DNA of 23,240 nt, taken from positions 1 through 23,240 of the forward strand of contig DASYAN010000243.1 of assembly GCA_036501345.1 (NCBI GenBank), written 5' to 3'. Origin of the DNA: DASYAN01 sp036501345 (GTDB taxonomy: Bacteria; Chloroflexota; Ktedonobacteria; Ktedonobacterales; Ktedonobacteraceae). The notes under the pieces are model-generated. The model ran no database searches. It saw only the letters and a list, made by a program, of their open reading frames with translations, and had not been told where the DNA came from. The position numbers were made by a program, and so were the translations under genes. Positions 1 to 6,897 of the stretch are shown here, one piece after another (within the stretch, counting starts at the first letter, position 1; each line of letters opens with the position of its first letter).

Positions 1-74
1 CAGCCGACATGTCCGAGCTTGAACCCATTAGGAGCAAAGCTCTCATTTGGCTGGGCATTTTCGTCCTCAGACAT
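1..74 (-). CDS. 5' end of an unrecognised gene, cut by the window edge
   Basis: Reading leftwards from an ATG at 74, the frame stays open to the window edge and gives about 24 residues beginning MSEDENAQPNESF. An AGAAAGA stretch lies just upstream as a weak ribosome-binding site, with AAGGGAG further back. The residues are acidic and polar with no recognisable motif. It would be divergent from the small gene at 171. The fragment is too short for a function, and it could be a chance open frame. Confidence 0.4.
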   Translation of the reverse strand, partial: MSEDENAQPNESFAPNGFKLGHVG

Positions 75-170
75 TTCTTTCTCGAGGGTTTTGTCTCCCT
101 TCTTTCTCCTATTGTTACAAAACGATTTTGATGTATAGGATTAAATGAGTCTTGAAAGGGCAATAAGCGT

Positions 171-431
171 ATGAAAAATTCAGCATCTCTTATTAATACC
201 TGGGTTCAGCAAGTCTCAGTTCTTGGGAAGATGGATCATCTGCAACAAGCCATCCTACGAACTCCAAGTGAGACAACCAGTCCCCGTGAAGCGCTTGCTC
301 TGGCCTATCAAATGCTTACAGACAAGCAAAAGATCGCCTTCATCCTTGCTGGAGGAACACCTTCACTGTTTCGCTATCAACAATACCAGCAGACAGGCCC
401 TGATACAGGTCAACTTCCTGTTTTGTGTTAA
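171..431 (+). CDS. small hypothetical protein (86 aa)
   Basis: An 86-residue protein starting MKNSASLINTW, with AAAGGG 10 nt before the ATG as a plausible ribosome-binding site. It has no signal peptide or membrane segment; the middle (PREALALAYQMLTDKQKIAF) looks helical and soluble. It ends 88 nt before the large repeat protein on the same strand. Both carry PDTG/DTGQ-type strings and the shared DNA string CCTGATACAGGT, so they may share history. I do not recognise the family. A downstream TTGAGT (447-452) with CTAAAT 17 nt later may be a separate weak promoter for the next gene. Confidence 0.5.
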   Translation: MKNSASLINTWVQQVSVLGKMDHLQQAILRTPSETTSPREALALAYQMLTDKQKIAFILAGGTPSLFRYQQYQQTGPDTGQLPVLC

Positions 432-519
432 CAGCAAGCTCTCGTTTTGAGTGTAATATGAGCTATGTTCTAAATGCTTTATAGGCAAAAACAAAAATTA
501 CGAAAAAGGAGATTTTACA

Positions 520-3201
520 ATGAAAAGAGCGTGGAATAAACTTACAGGAAAACCTGATACAGGTAAAAACCGTACAGATACAGGACAAGCATCGAAACGA
601 CGATTCGATTTTTTCAGAAATGCGGCTGAGCGTGAGGCTTCGTCGAGTGCACCACGACCGGCGGAAGCGCCACAACAGGGACAACGAGGACGAGACAGAA
701 CTAGAGAGCGTAGGACATCACTTCCTGCGGATGCACAAACACCAGGGCCGACAATAATACAAGCGCCAGCAGCGGTACCATTTCCGCAAGATATGCCACG
801 AGAACAACAACAACGAATAGTAGCAGAGCAACAAGCAAAACTAGATCGAGCAGCACAGGGTTTTCTAGCAAACCGACCGGGTGCGATAGTAATACAAAGG
901 CCACGGACAGCACCACCACAGGGGGAGTGGCGGCCAAGAGTGCTAGTGGAACCACTACCGGTATTCGACAGACTTACTTCAAGGGCAGTAAGAGTAGATA
1001 ATAGCGTAACAAGTGATACTGGAGTTAGTGAGATTCTGTCTGATCATTCAGAACGATTAACAAAAATGGAAAAAGAACTAGATAAAAGGTTAGAAGCACA
1101 ACGGGCAAGAAAAGCAGCATTAGGAATAGATAAAAGAATGCAACAATTATTACAACGAGCACAAGGGGATGAAAATGTACTTACGCGTGGTAGGATGCAA
1201 GAATTACAAAATAATCAGCAATCACAAACGAGGGAAATGGGAGAGCTAAACGCGAGGATAGCAGGACTAGAGAAGGCTTTAAAGGATGTACAACAAGGAA
1301 ATGATTGGCTAAAGGGACAATTGGCATCAGAGCGGGATAATATAATAAGACGGCAAAGAGCAGTAGAGAAGAGAGTGAAATATACAGAGGAATTAACTGA
1401 AGTATCAAGGAAAATAGACGACTTAACAATTAGAATAGGTGAATTAGGTGAAGGAGATAGAAGAGAAAGAGAACGACTTGGGAGACGAAAAGAGAGATTT
1501 GTAAGAGACAGAGATGAAATACGAAGCAAAATGGCAGAATTAAGCGAAAGAGACAGAGAGGGAAATGCACGAAATGAAAGGATAACAAGAGAAATAGATA
1601 ATTATATGAGCAATTTAGATGAAGGACGAATAAATGCAGAGATAGGAAGAGGAGTAGAAGAATATATGCGCACTTTAGATGAAAGGCGACGAGCTGAGAG
1701 GCTACGAACTACAAGCACGGGTGCGGACAGGAGTAGGCCACGAGATGCAAGCATAGGTCCGGGCACGGTTAGGCCACAAGGTGATGGGCAACGAGCTAGA
1801 AGCGCGGATCCGAGGGTGAGGCGAAGGCCACAAGGTTCATACACACTACCTGATAGTGGCATATTACAGGAAGCACGAGCATATGGAGCACAAAGTGAAA
1901 TGGAACGGAGTATGTGGGAAGCAGAACGGCAAAGAAATACAGGGAGGGAGACGGTTAGGCCAGAGCGACGAGATGCAAGCATAGGTCCGGGCACGGTTAG
2001 GCCACAAGGTGATGGGCAACGAGCTAGAAGCGCGGATCCGAGGGTGAGGCGAAGGCCACAAGATAGTAGTGGTATATTACAGGGTGGGAGAGCAGTAAAT
2101 GATGCAGGACATAGCTATGGAGTAAGTGAGTTAGGAATGTCAGAGGCAGCAAGGCTGGTAGAAGCAGCAAATAGGGTAGGAATTGATGAAGACCATCCAA
2201 ATGTGGACTGGAGAAATGTGCAATCGGAAGATGTGAGATGGGGAGATGTAGCAAGAAGGGCAAGAATTACTATAAACTGGCAAAGGTTGAACTGGAACGA
2301 GCTAGGGGATATGGTACAAGCTAATAAGCAACAGGACCGTATAGATTCTGGAGTGGACTGGCGAGAGGCAACATATCAGGCAGGAGCTAATGTGGATGGG
2401 ATAGAGGCTCAAGCAAGGGTGCGAGGAGCTAATATGGACTGGATGGACTGGCGAAGGGCAGCAAAGAGGGCGCAAGAGGCTAGTAGTGCTCAAGCTTTAC
2501 ATCCATCTGGCATGGCATATACTAGGCCATATAATGCTAATTATGGCGTATTACAGGATACAGGAGCATACGCGGGGGGGGTAGATAATGCATATCGTGC
2601 TCAAGGAGCAGATGAGTTAAGGAGAGGAAGGAGGCTAAGAAGAGATACAAATGCAGAAAAGCTGATAGATGCAGCAAATAGGGTAGGAATTGATGGTGGC
2701 CTGTCCACAGCTGTGGACTGGAGCTATGTGGACAGACGAAATGTGAACTGGATAGATGTAGCAAATAGGGCAGAAATTAATATAAACTTGCAAAATATTG
2801 ACTGGAATGAGGTAGACGATAGGATACGAGCTAATGCGCAAAAGGACCGTATAGATGCTGTAAAGGACTGGCGATCTGCAGCACGTATAGTAGGAATTGA
2901 TGTGGATGGGGTAGAGAGGCAAGCAAGGCAGCAAGGAGTTAATATAAGCTGGATGTACTGGAGAAATGAAGTAACTATGGCACAAAGGGCTAGAGATGCT
3001 TCAAGAGCACCGAACCCTTATGACTACTCTACCTCAACTGCTCAAGCTTTACATCCATCTGGCATGGCGGATGCTGGACCATATAGTGCTACTCAACCTG
3101 TTCAAGAAGCTTTCATAACTGAGATGACGACTCCTACTGCAACACCACGTGGGGTTCCCACACGCTATCCAAGTAATTTATCATACAATCCGTGGGCGTG
3201 A
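520..3201 (+). CDS. large coiled-coil and tandem-repeat protein, unknown family (893 aa)
   Basis: The start is secured by AAGGAG 9 nt before the ATG. No signal peptide, membrane segment or cysteine is visible, so the protein is probably cytoplasmic. Regions: a basic Pro/Gln-rich low-complexity segment (about 1-150); a charged coiled coil (about 170-395); an Arg-rich segment with two copies of a 31-residue unit (about 409-438 and 485-514) encoded by a 94-bp perfect DNA repeat; then two copies of a Trp-rich module. The modules start at AANRVGID (549 and 718) and end at AQALHPSGMA (657 and 841). Inside them, VDW, VRW, INW, LNW and IDW recur every 5-17 residues. Codon use is unlike the neighbours (many ATA, AGA, GTA, GGA; very purine-rich sense strand), suggesting acquisition. 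I do not recognise it; a structural or phage/plasmid-derived protein is possible. Confidence 0.85.
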   Translation: MKRAWNKLTGKPDTGKNRTDTGQASKRRFDFFRNAAEREASSSAPRPAEAPQQGQRGRDRTRERRTSLPADAQTPGPTIIQAPAAVPFPQDMPREQQQRIVAEQQAKLDRAAQGFLANRPGAIVIQRPRTAPPQGEWRPRVLVEPLPVFDRLTSRAVRVDNSVTSDTGVSEILSDHSERLTKMEKELDKRLEAQRARKAALGIDKRMQQLLQRAQGDENVLTRGRMQELQNNQQSQTREMGELNARIAGLEKALKDVQQGNDWLKGQLASERDNIIRRQRAVEKRVKYTEELTEVSRKIDDLTIRIGELGEGDRRERERLGRRKERFVRDRDEIRSKMAELSERDREGNARNERITREIDNYMSNLDEGRINAEIGRGVEEYMRTLDERRRAERLRTTSTGADRSRPRDASIGPGTVRPQGDGQRARSADPRVRRRPQGSYTLPDSGILQEARAYGAQSEMERSMWEAERQRNTGRETVRPERRDASIGPGTVRPQGDGQRARSADPRVRRRPQDSSGILQGGRAVNDAGHSYGVSELGMSEAARLVEAANRVGIDEDHPNVDWRNVQSEDVRWGDVARRARITINWQRLNWNELGDMVQANKQQDRIDSGVDWREATYQAGANVDGIEAQARVRGANMDWMDWRRAAKRAQEASSAQALHPSGMAYTRPYNANYGVLQDTGAYAGGVDNAYRAQGADELRRGRRLRRDTNAEKLIDAANRVGIDGGLSTAVDWSYVDRRNVNWIDVANRAEININLQNIDWNEVDDRIRANAQKDRIDAVKDWRSAARIVGIDVDGVERQARQQGVNISWMYWRNEVTMAQRARDASRAPNPYDYSTSTAQALHPSGMADAGPYSATQPVQEAFITEMTTPTATPRGVPTRYPSNLSYNPWA
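1741..1834 (+). repeat. 94-bp perfect direct repeat, copy 1
   Basis: The 94 bases starting CGAGATGCAAGCATAGGTCC recur identically at 1969-2062, offset 228 bp (76 codons), so the duplication keeps the reading frame. It encodes a basic unit containing DASIGPGTVRPQGDGQ followed by ARSADPRVRRRPQ. Confidence 0.95.
1969..2062 (+). repeat. 94-bp perfect direct repeat, copy 2
   Basis: Identical to 1741-1834. A short extra piece of the same unit (ACGGTTAGGCCA) sits just upstream near 1951, so the array may once have had more copies. Absence of synonymous differences points to recent duplication or gene conversion. Confidence 0.95.
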
Positions 3202-3434
3202 CTCATGACTGTGGTGGTTAATAGCGCAAAGGTGCGGACAAAAGTAAGCGTGGGCCTGTGTCTGATACCAGCTTACAATTGCATTCTGACGCGATAGAAC
3301 ACACAACGCCCCGGTGCTCACATCGAACAGTGGGGCGTTACAGAAGTTTGGGACTCGAATCATTCAAAAGAGTTTATGTTCGATTGGATTATATTTTGAT
3401 GTATAGGGAGGATAATGTGCTATTCTCATCTCAA
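3202..3434. other. gene-poor region with one hairpin
   Basis: Between the end of the 893-aa protein and the conserved element behind the first CHRD-like gene I see no convincing gene. The open frames here lack ribosome-binding sites and recognisable content. The only structure is the hairpin at 3305-3339. A 15-bp string (ATTTTGATGTATAGG, 3393-3407) repeats one at 125-139. Confidence 0.5.
3305..3339 (+). terminator. possible terminator hairpin after the 893-aa gene
   Basis: AACGCCCC (3305-3312) pairs perfectly with GGGGCGTT (3332-3339) around a 19-nt loop, 104 nt past the stop codon. There is no good U-tract on the plus strand, so Rho-independent activity is uncertain. A different structural role is possible. 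Confidence 0.4.
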
Positions 3435-3510
3435 TGTCGAAGGCGAAAGCAACTACGAGGGAGCTGAAACAGAACCCTCGCGTATGCATGTCAGGGAGAT
3501 CTCAACAAAG
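3435..3510 (-). repeat. conserved 3' element, copy A, with terminator-like hairpin
   Basis: This element of about 75 bp lies directly downstream of the 260-aa CHRD-like gene and recurs behind each of the two paralogs (4384-4459, 5574-5650). Shared parts are a TCGAAGG-type block, GCGAAAGCAAC, a stem-loop (CGAGGG 3456-3461 with CCCTCG 3475-3480), ATGCATG, and GGGAGATCT. Read on the minus strand, the hairpin follows the stop by about 37 nt and is followed by a moderately T-rich stretch, as in a terminator. This copy has the shortest stem. Confidence 0.7.
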
Positions 3511-3516
3511 TTACCC

Positions 3517-4299
3517 TTAATTTGGTTTTGGTGTGGGCGGTGCACTTGCTGGAGGGTTTGCTTGTTTTTGTACACCATTGATCTTGATGGTTAGATTCTT
3601 TTGATCCGCTGATCCGTTGAGAGCTTGACAGGCGAGCTGTTTAACCTGACCTGGACCTTCGTTGGTCTTCAGGAATGTCTGAAGAGATGCAAACAATTCG
3701 TCTGGTGTTTTGCCTTGTAGCTCTTCGAGAGTTCCGGTATGGATACAAAAAAACCATTTGCCACTTGACAGCAAGTCAGTAGGTATGCCGGTAGTCCCGC
3801 CCACCGCGAACGCTAGTGTTTTCTGAAGGGTTCCGTCAGCCTTAGCCTCAACATTGCCTAATGGCAAGGTCACACCAGGTGTGAAAGGTCCATCAGCTGG
3901 AGGCGCTCCATTCAAGTTAAAAGTGAGTGGACAACTTCCCTGGTGAATATCGGCCCTATGCTGACCCTTTGGTATATTCTTCAGATTGAGGGTTATAGCC
4001 AAGACAGATAGCTGATTCCCTGGATTAGGTGGGCCAAGTGGCTTCGTTGGGCCGGGGCTTGAAGGATTAGCTTGCACCGAGTTATTTTTCTGCGTCGGTG
4101 GCGGCGATTGTGGCGACTGTGGTTGCAGTACTGTGAGATCGACAGATCCTTGTACCGATGGTCCCTTCTTTTTACCATGACCATGCAGAATGGCATCAGC
4201 TGATGGTACTATGCTAAAAAAAGATGTAATAAACATAAAAGATAAAATTAATGCTATGCCAATGAACCCTTTTGACGTCAGATGGTACATCTTTGCCAT
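3517..4299 (-). CDS. secreted CHRD-like protein, paralog 1 (260 aa)
   Basis: AGGAG 7 nt before the ATG fixes the start. A hydrophobic segment (about residues 11-36) ending near SADA looks like a signal peptide. A Pro/Ser/Gln-rich linker (about 55-95) follows; it is much longer than in the paralogs. The conserved domain (about 98-246) carries HRADIHQGSCPLTF, GPFTPGVTLPLGN, KWFFCIHTGTL and KQLACQALNG, with three conserved cysteines (C123, C185, C224) and histidines H119 and H187. The HxHxG-like and GPF...V.L pattern resembles CHRD domains, which are extracellular beta-folds, but the match is only by eye. It is the last of three tandem paralogs, each with its own 3' hairpin element. Function unknown; export is the firm inference. 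Confidence 0.8.
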   Translation of the reverse strand: MAKMYHLTSKGFIGIALILSFMFITSFFSIVPSADAILHGHGKKKGPSVQGSVDLTVLQPQSPQSPPPTQKNNSVQANPSSPGPTKPLGPPNPGNQLSVLAITLNLKNIPKGQHRADIHQGSCPLTFNLNGAPPADGPFTPGVTLPLGNVEAKADGTLQKTLAFAVGGTTGIPTDLLSSGKWFFCIHTGTLEELQGKTPDELFASLQTFLKTNEGPGQVKQLACQALNGSADQKNLTIKINGVQKQANPPASAPPTPKPN

Positions 4300-4383
4300 A
4301 AAAGAACTCCTTTCTTATTGCACATTCCTTGTCGGCATTGGTTTAGCCGATCTCTGGTTTCCCTTCCAGAGATCAAAGGCCTT

Positions 4384-4459
4384 CTCGAAGGTGAAAGCAA
4401 ACTGCGAGGGTGCTGAACCAGACCCTCGCATATGCATGTCGGGGAGATCTGAGCAAGGT
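4384..4459 (-). repeat. conserved 3' element, copy B, with terminator-like hairpin
   Basis: This is the second copy of the element, directly behind the 195-aa paralog. Its stem is GCGAGGG (4404-4410) with CCCTCGC (4423-4429), followed by ATATGCATGTCGGGGAGATC. Its similarity to copies A and C extends well beyond the stem. Confidence 0.75.
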
Positions 4460-4479
4460 TTATCCTAGCTGTTTGCAAG

Positions 4480-5067
4480 TTAGGCGCCCTCTACACCATT
4501 GACCTGGATATTGGCTCCATCGATCTTTTGACAGGCGAGCTGTTTAACCTGAGCTGGAGGGATCTTCTTAAGGGCTGCTAGCAGTTTTGCTGGGGTTGGG
4601 TTCTTTACCTTGGCTAGCTGGGCGAGAGTTCCGGTATGAATACAAAAAAACCATTTGCCGCTTGACACTAAGTCATCTGGTATCTGGAGGGTCGCGCTCT
4701 CCTTGAGCGTTATCGTTTTCTTAAGAATTCCGTTAGCGGCCTGAACGTTTCCTAGCGGTAAGGTCACACCCGGCGTGAAAGGCCCAAATTTCGAATCTTG
4801 CCCATCCACTTGGAAAGTGAGTGGACAGCTACCCTGGTGAAGATCAGCTCTATGCGGCCCCGGTGGTATATTCTGCAGATTGAGTTTTATGGTCAATCTA
4901 TTGTTTGCAGGGGTCAAGTTGACTGAGCCTCGCACCACTGCATTTTGCTTAGCATGAGCTGGTAGCACATTGTTTATTACGCTGAGAACTGTTGTGATAA
5001 GCACAAATGCGAGCGTGAGTGCTATCCCAGTGACCACTCTTGAGATCTGATGATTCATCTTTGTCAC
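4480..5067 (-). CDS. secreted CHRD-like protein, paralog 2 (195 aa)
   Basis: This is the shortest paralog, because the low-complexity linker after the signal peptide is missing. I chose the GTG at 5067: AAAGGGA lies about 9 nt upstream, and the first residues (MTKMNHQISR) align with the ATG starts of the other two. An ATG three codons in is the alternative. The signal-like hydrophobic stretch (about 11-36) ends at PAHA. Conserved blocks are HRADLHQGSCPLTF (73-86), GPFTPGVTLPLGN (95-107), KWFFCIHTGTL (138-148) and KQLACQ (175-180). Predicted secreted; function unknown. GTTCAAATGAAC (5092-5103) lies just upstream of the ribosome-binding region and could be an operator. Confidence 0.8.
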   Translation of the reverse strand: MTKMNHQISRVVTGIALTLAFVLITTVLSVINNVLPAHAKQNAVVRGSVNLTPANNRLTIKLNLQNIPPGPHRADLHQGSCPLTFQVDGQDSKFGPFTPGVTLPLGNVQAANGILKKTITLKESATLQIPDDLVSSGKWFFCIHTGTLAQLAKVKNPTPAKLLAALKKIPPAQVKQLACQKIDGANIQVNGVEGA

Positions 5068-5091
5068 AAATGAGTCCCTTTCTTAGGCATG

Positions 5092-5103
5092 GTTCAAATG
5101 AAC
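5092..5103. promoter_or_regulatory. perfect 12-bp palindrome upstream of paralog 2
   Basis: GTTCAAATGAAC is a perfect palindrome 25-36 nt before the GTG start of the 195-aa gene. The matching place upstream of paralog 3 has a diverged version (GCAAATGAACTTGAG). It could be an operator or a promoter-overlapping site. Low confidence because it is short. Confidence 0.3.
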
Positions 5104-5357
5104 TTGACAGTTCAGACTCGATAGATTGAGAAGTCAATATCACATCCGAAGCGCCTTCAGGCTGCTGAGGATGCCCTTTTGCCCCTATCATCCTGGTAGT
5201 AAAAGGTCAAGTTCTTTTACGGCAGTTCGCATAAGCATTGACCTATCAGACAATGAAGCAAAGCCCAAGGCGGGCTACAAATTTGATCTTTTGGCGAACC
5301 GCTATAAGTCCTATTTGAAGAATACCTCATAAGAGGGAGTTTTTTCTACAATATATA

Positions 5358-5416
5358 GGGGACAACTTGAGCTGATAAAGGGGACAACTTGAGCTGATAA
5401 AGGGGACAATTTGAAG
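5358..5416 (+). repeat. 22-bp tandem repeat, about 2.6 copies, IS-end-like
   Basis: GGGGACAACTTGAGCTGATA plus AA occurs at 5358-5379 and 5380-5401 without a mismatch. A third partial copy (GGGGACAATTTGAAG) starts at 5402. Related motifs appear at 6815, 13571, 15903-15960 and 16077-16135. Multiple short repeats at the ends are typical of IS21-family elements, so this is probably one end of a decayed IS; no transposase gene remains nearby. Confidence 0.7.
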
Positions 5417-5573
5417 TGGCCCTCGTCATGTGGGGTCTAAACTGCCCAGCCCATGCCTAGGCAAACTGGGATGCATGCTCATTTGGCAAGGACTTGTCTA
5501 GTGCAGTGCAAAAAAGGCTGTGTGCTCGAACTGTAGAAGGGTACTCGAGATGTGCTAACTCGGGAAGCGTTAA

Positions 5574-5650
5574 TGTCGAGGGCGAAAGCAACAGCGAGGG
5601 TAGCTGAACTAGAACCCTCGCGAATGCATGCTGGGGAGATCTGAGCAAGG
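5574..5650 (-). repeat. conserved 3' element, copy C, with terminator-like hairpin
   Basis: This is the third copy, behind the 229-aa paralog. It has the best stem, GCGAGGGT (5594-5601) with ACCCTCGC (5614-5621), and a 12-nt loop. On the minus strand the hairpin is followed by TGTTGCTTTCG, a weak U-tract. Confidence 0.75.
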
Positions 5651-5669
5651 TTACCTAGCCATTTCCCGG

Positions 5670-6359
5670 TTAGTTCGCCACGGCAGGAGGCTTTTGTACC
5701 CCATTGATCTTGAGGGTCAGACTAGTCACACCTTGTTTGCCGTTGAGAGCTTGACAGGCAATCTGTTTGACCAGACCTGGGCCGGTCTGAGTTTTCAGAA
5801 ACTCCTGAAGAGATGCAAACTTTTCCGCTGGCGTCGTGCCCGTTATCTGCGAGAGATCTCCGGTATGAATACAGAAAAACCATTTGCCACTTGACAGTAA
5901 GTTAACTGGTATACCAGAGGTTCCGCCTACCTGGAACGTTAGTGTTTTCTTAAGGGCTCCAGTCGCATCGGCCTGAGCGATCCCTAACTGCAAGGTCACA
6001 CCAGGTGTGAAAGGTCCGTCTACTGGATCCTTCCCATTCAAGGTGAAAGTGAGTGGACAACTCCCTTGGTGAAGATCAGCTGCATGCGGACCTTGTGGTA
6101 TATTCTTCAGATTGAGGTTTAGGGTCAAGGTTGCTGAACGCGTTGGATTCGCTAAGGTCGCTGAGTTGGCCTGCAGTGAGTTCTGCGTTGCAGTCTTCAG
6201 AGCGAGCTTGACTGAGCCTTGCACCTTCTTAGTTTTCAAGGCAGCATCGGCTGACGATGCATTACCTATTACGCTGAAAACTGCTGTGATAAGCACAAAT
6301 ACTAGGGTGAGTGCTATCCCAATGGTTGCTCTTGATGCTTGATAATCTATCTTTATCAT
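5670..6359 (-). CDS. secreted CHRD-like protein, paralog 3 (229 aa)
   Basis: AAAGGAG lies 4 nt before the ATG. The N-terminus (MIKIDYQASR, then a hydrophobic stretch to about residue 34 and SADAA) is a signal peptide. A Thr/Ala/Ser-rich linker of intermediate length (about 50-75) precedes the conserved domain: HAADLHQGSCPLTF (92-105), GPFTPGVTLQLG, KWFFCIHTGDL (159-169), KQIACQALNG. The second His of the usual HRAD-LH pair is kept, but Arg is replaced (HAAD). It is the first of the three tandem paralogs, though separate hairpins and long gaps suggest each is transcribed on its own. Predicted secreted or surface protein of unknown function. Confidence 0.8.
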   Translation of the reverse strand: MIKIDYQASRATIGIALTLVFVLITAVFSVIGNASSADAALKTKKVQGSVKLALKTATQNSLQANSATLANPTRSATLTLNLNLKNIPQGPHAADLHQGSCPLTFTLNGKDPVDGPFTPGVTLQLGIAQADATGALKKTLTFQVGGTSGIPVNLLSSGKWFFCIHTGDLSQITGTTPAEKFASLQEFLKTQTGPGLVKQIACQALNGKQGVTSLTLKINGVQKPPAVAN

Positions 6360-6401
6360 AGAACTCCTTTCTTAGGTATAGTGCAAATGAACTTGAGGGT
6401 G

Positions 6402-6416
6402 TTTCCAAACTGGAAA
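6402..6416. promoter_or_regulatory. 15-bp palindrome TTTCCA-AAC-TGGAAA
   Basis: The arms TTTCCA and TGGAAA are perfect with a 3-nt centre, 43-57 nt before the start of the 229-aa CHRD-like gene, about where a -35 region would lie. It is a candidate operator; no regulator gene is nearby. Confidence 0.35.
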
Positions 6417-6547
6417 GTCCTTCTCCTGTCGCTCTTGTTGTTTGATGGCATCTTTTGGAAGAGTACCTGATGAAGACGTGATTTACCAGGACAAACCAGA
6501 CACTTTTCTCTTGTCGTGTTGCAAACGGCAAAGTGTCGCATTTGTCT

Positions 6548-6569
6548 GAAAAATCTGGCCAGATTTCTC
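6548..6569. promoter_or_regulatory. near-perfect 22-bp palindrome around AAATCTGGCCAGATTT
   Basis: AAATCTGGCCAGATTT (6551-6566) is a perfect 16-bp palindrome. The symmetry continues to GA/TC outside one mismatched pair. It lies in non-coding DNA about 190 bp before the 229-aa gene and 480 bp before the CopC–CopD gene. It suits a homodimeric regulator, but the regulator is unknown. Confidence 0.35.
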
Positions 6570-6842
6570 ACTCAGAGCTATGTCTAGTTGGCTAGAAGTA
6601 ATGTCCGGTATCTCATCTTTCCTTTCCCCTGAAAATAGCAGTTCGCGACCATTTTCATTGACTTGTGCCCTATGGCGAATTGCAGAAGTATTGAACCATC
6701 ATAGAAGGTGGACTTACAACATGTATATGGGTGGCTCAATGTTTGCCTCTATCTTAGGATACTTAATAAGTGACATTTTTCCTGGGAACAAACAGGACAT
6801 CTTAGGGGGGAAAAGGGGACAACTTCATAGAGCTTCCTTCTC

Positions 6843-6857
6843 TTGAACTCAGTTCAA
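6843..6857. promoter_or_regulatory. 15-bp palindrome TTGAAC-TCA-GTTCAA upstream of the CopC–CopD gene
   Basis: Both 6-bp arms are perfect. It ends 35 nt before a TATAAT hexamer, placing it where an activator or repressor could act on that promoter. Confidence 0.35.
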
Positions 6858-6891
6858 AAAACTGCAAAGGTAGAGCTTCTCCAATATAGGT

Positions 6892-6897
6892 TATAAT
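6892..6897 (+). promoter_or_regulatory. possible -10 box of the CopC–CopD gene
   Basis: A perfect TATAAT sits 144 nt upstream of the start codon. I see no convincing -35 hexamer at 16-18 nt, so activity may depend on an activator. The implied leader of about 135 nt has no obvious strong hairpin. Confidence 0.35.

Larger units (their letters stand above)
5068..5669. other. 602-bp intergenic region between paralogs 2 and 3
   Basis: It contains the upstream region of paralog 2 (conserved with paralog 3 around TCAAGTTCATTTG and CCTAAGAAAGG), a 22-bp tandem repeat at 5358-5416, and the 3' element of paralog 3. A 68-codon open frame at 5126-5332 has no ribosome-binding site or known motif; it may be chance or a gene remnant. 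Confidence 0.6.

Noticed and set aside
3340..3376. tRNA-like string GGGACTCGAATC next to the hairpin at 3305-3339
   Set aside because: The T-arm consensus is imperfect and no matching acceptor, D-arm or anticodon arm could be found.
5126..5332. 68-codon open frame between paralogs 2 and 3
   Set aside because: It has no ribosome-binding site. Part of it (LSDNEAKPKAGYKFDLLANR) looks protein-like and might be a remnant, but the evidence is too thin for a call.
5358..5416. Short direct repeats as a CRISPR array
   Set aside because: The repeats are tandem with no spacers between copies, and no cas genes are present. IS-end iterons fit better.
6580..6846. 88-codon open frame in the gap before the CopC–CopD gene
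   Set aside because: It has no ribosome-binding site or recognisable sequence, and its end overlaps an IS-like motif.
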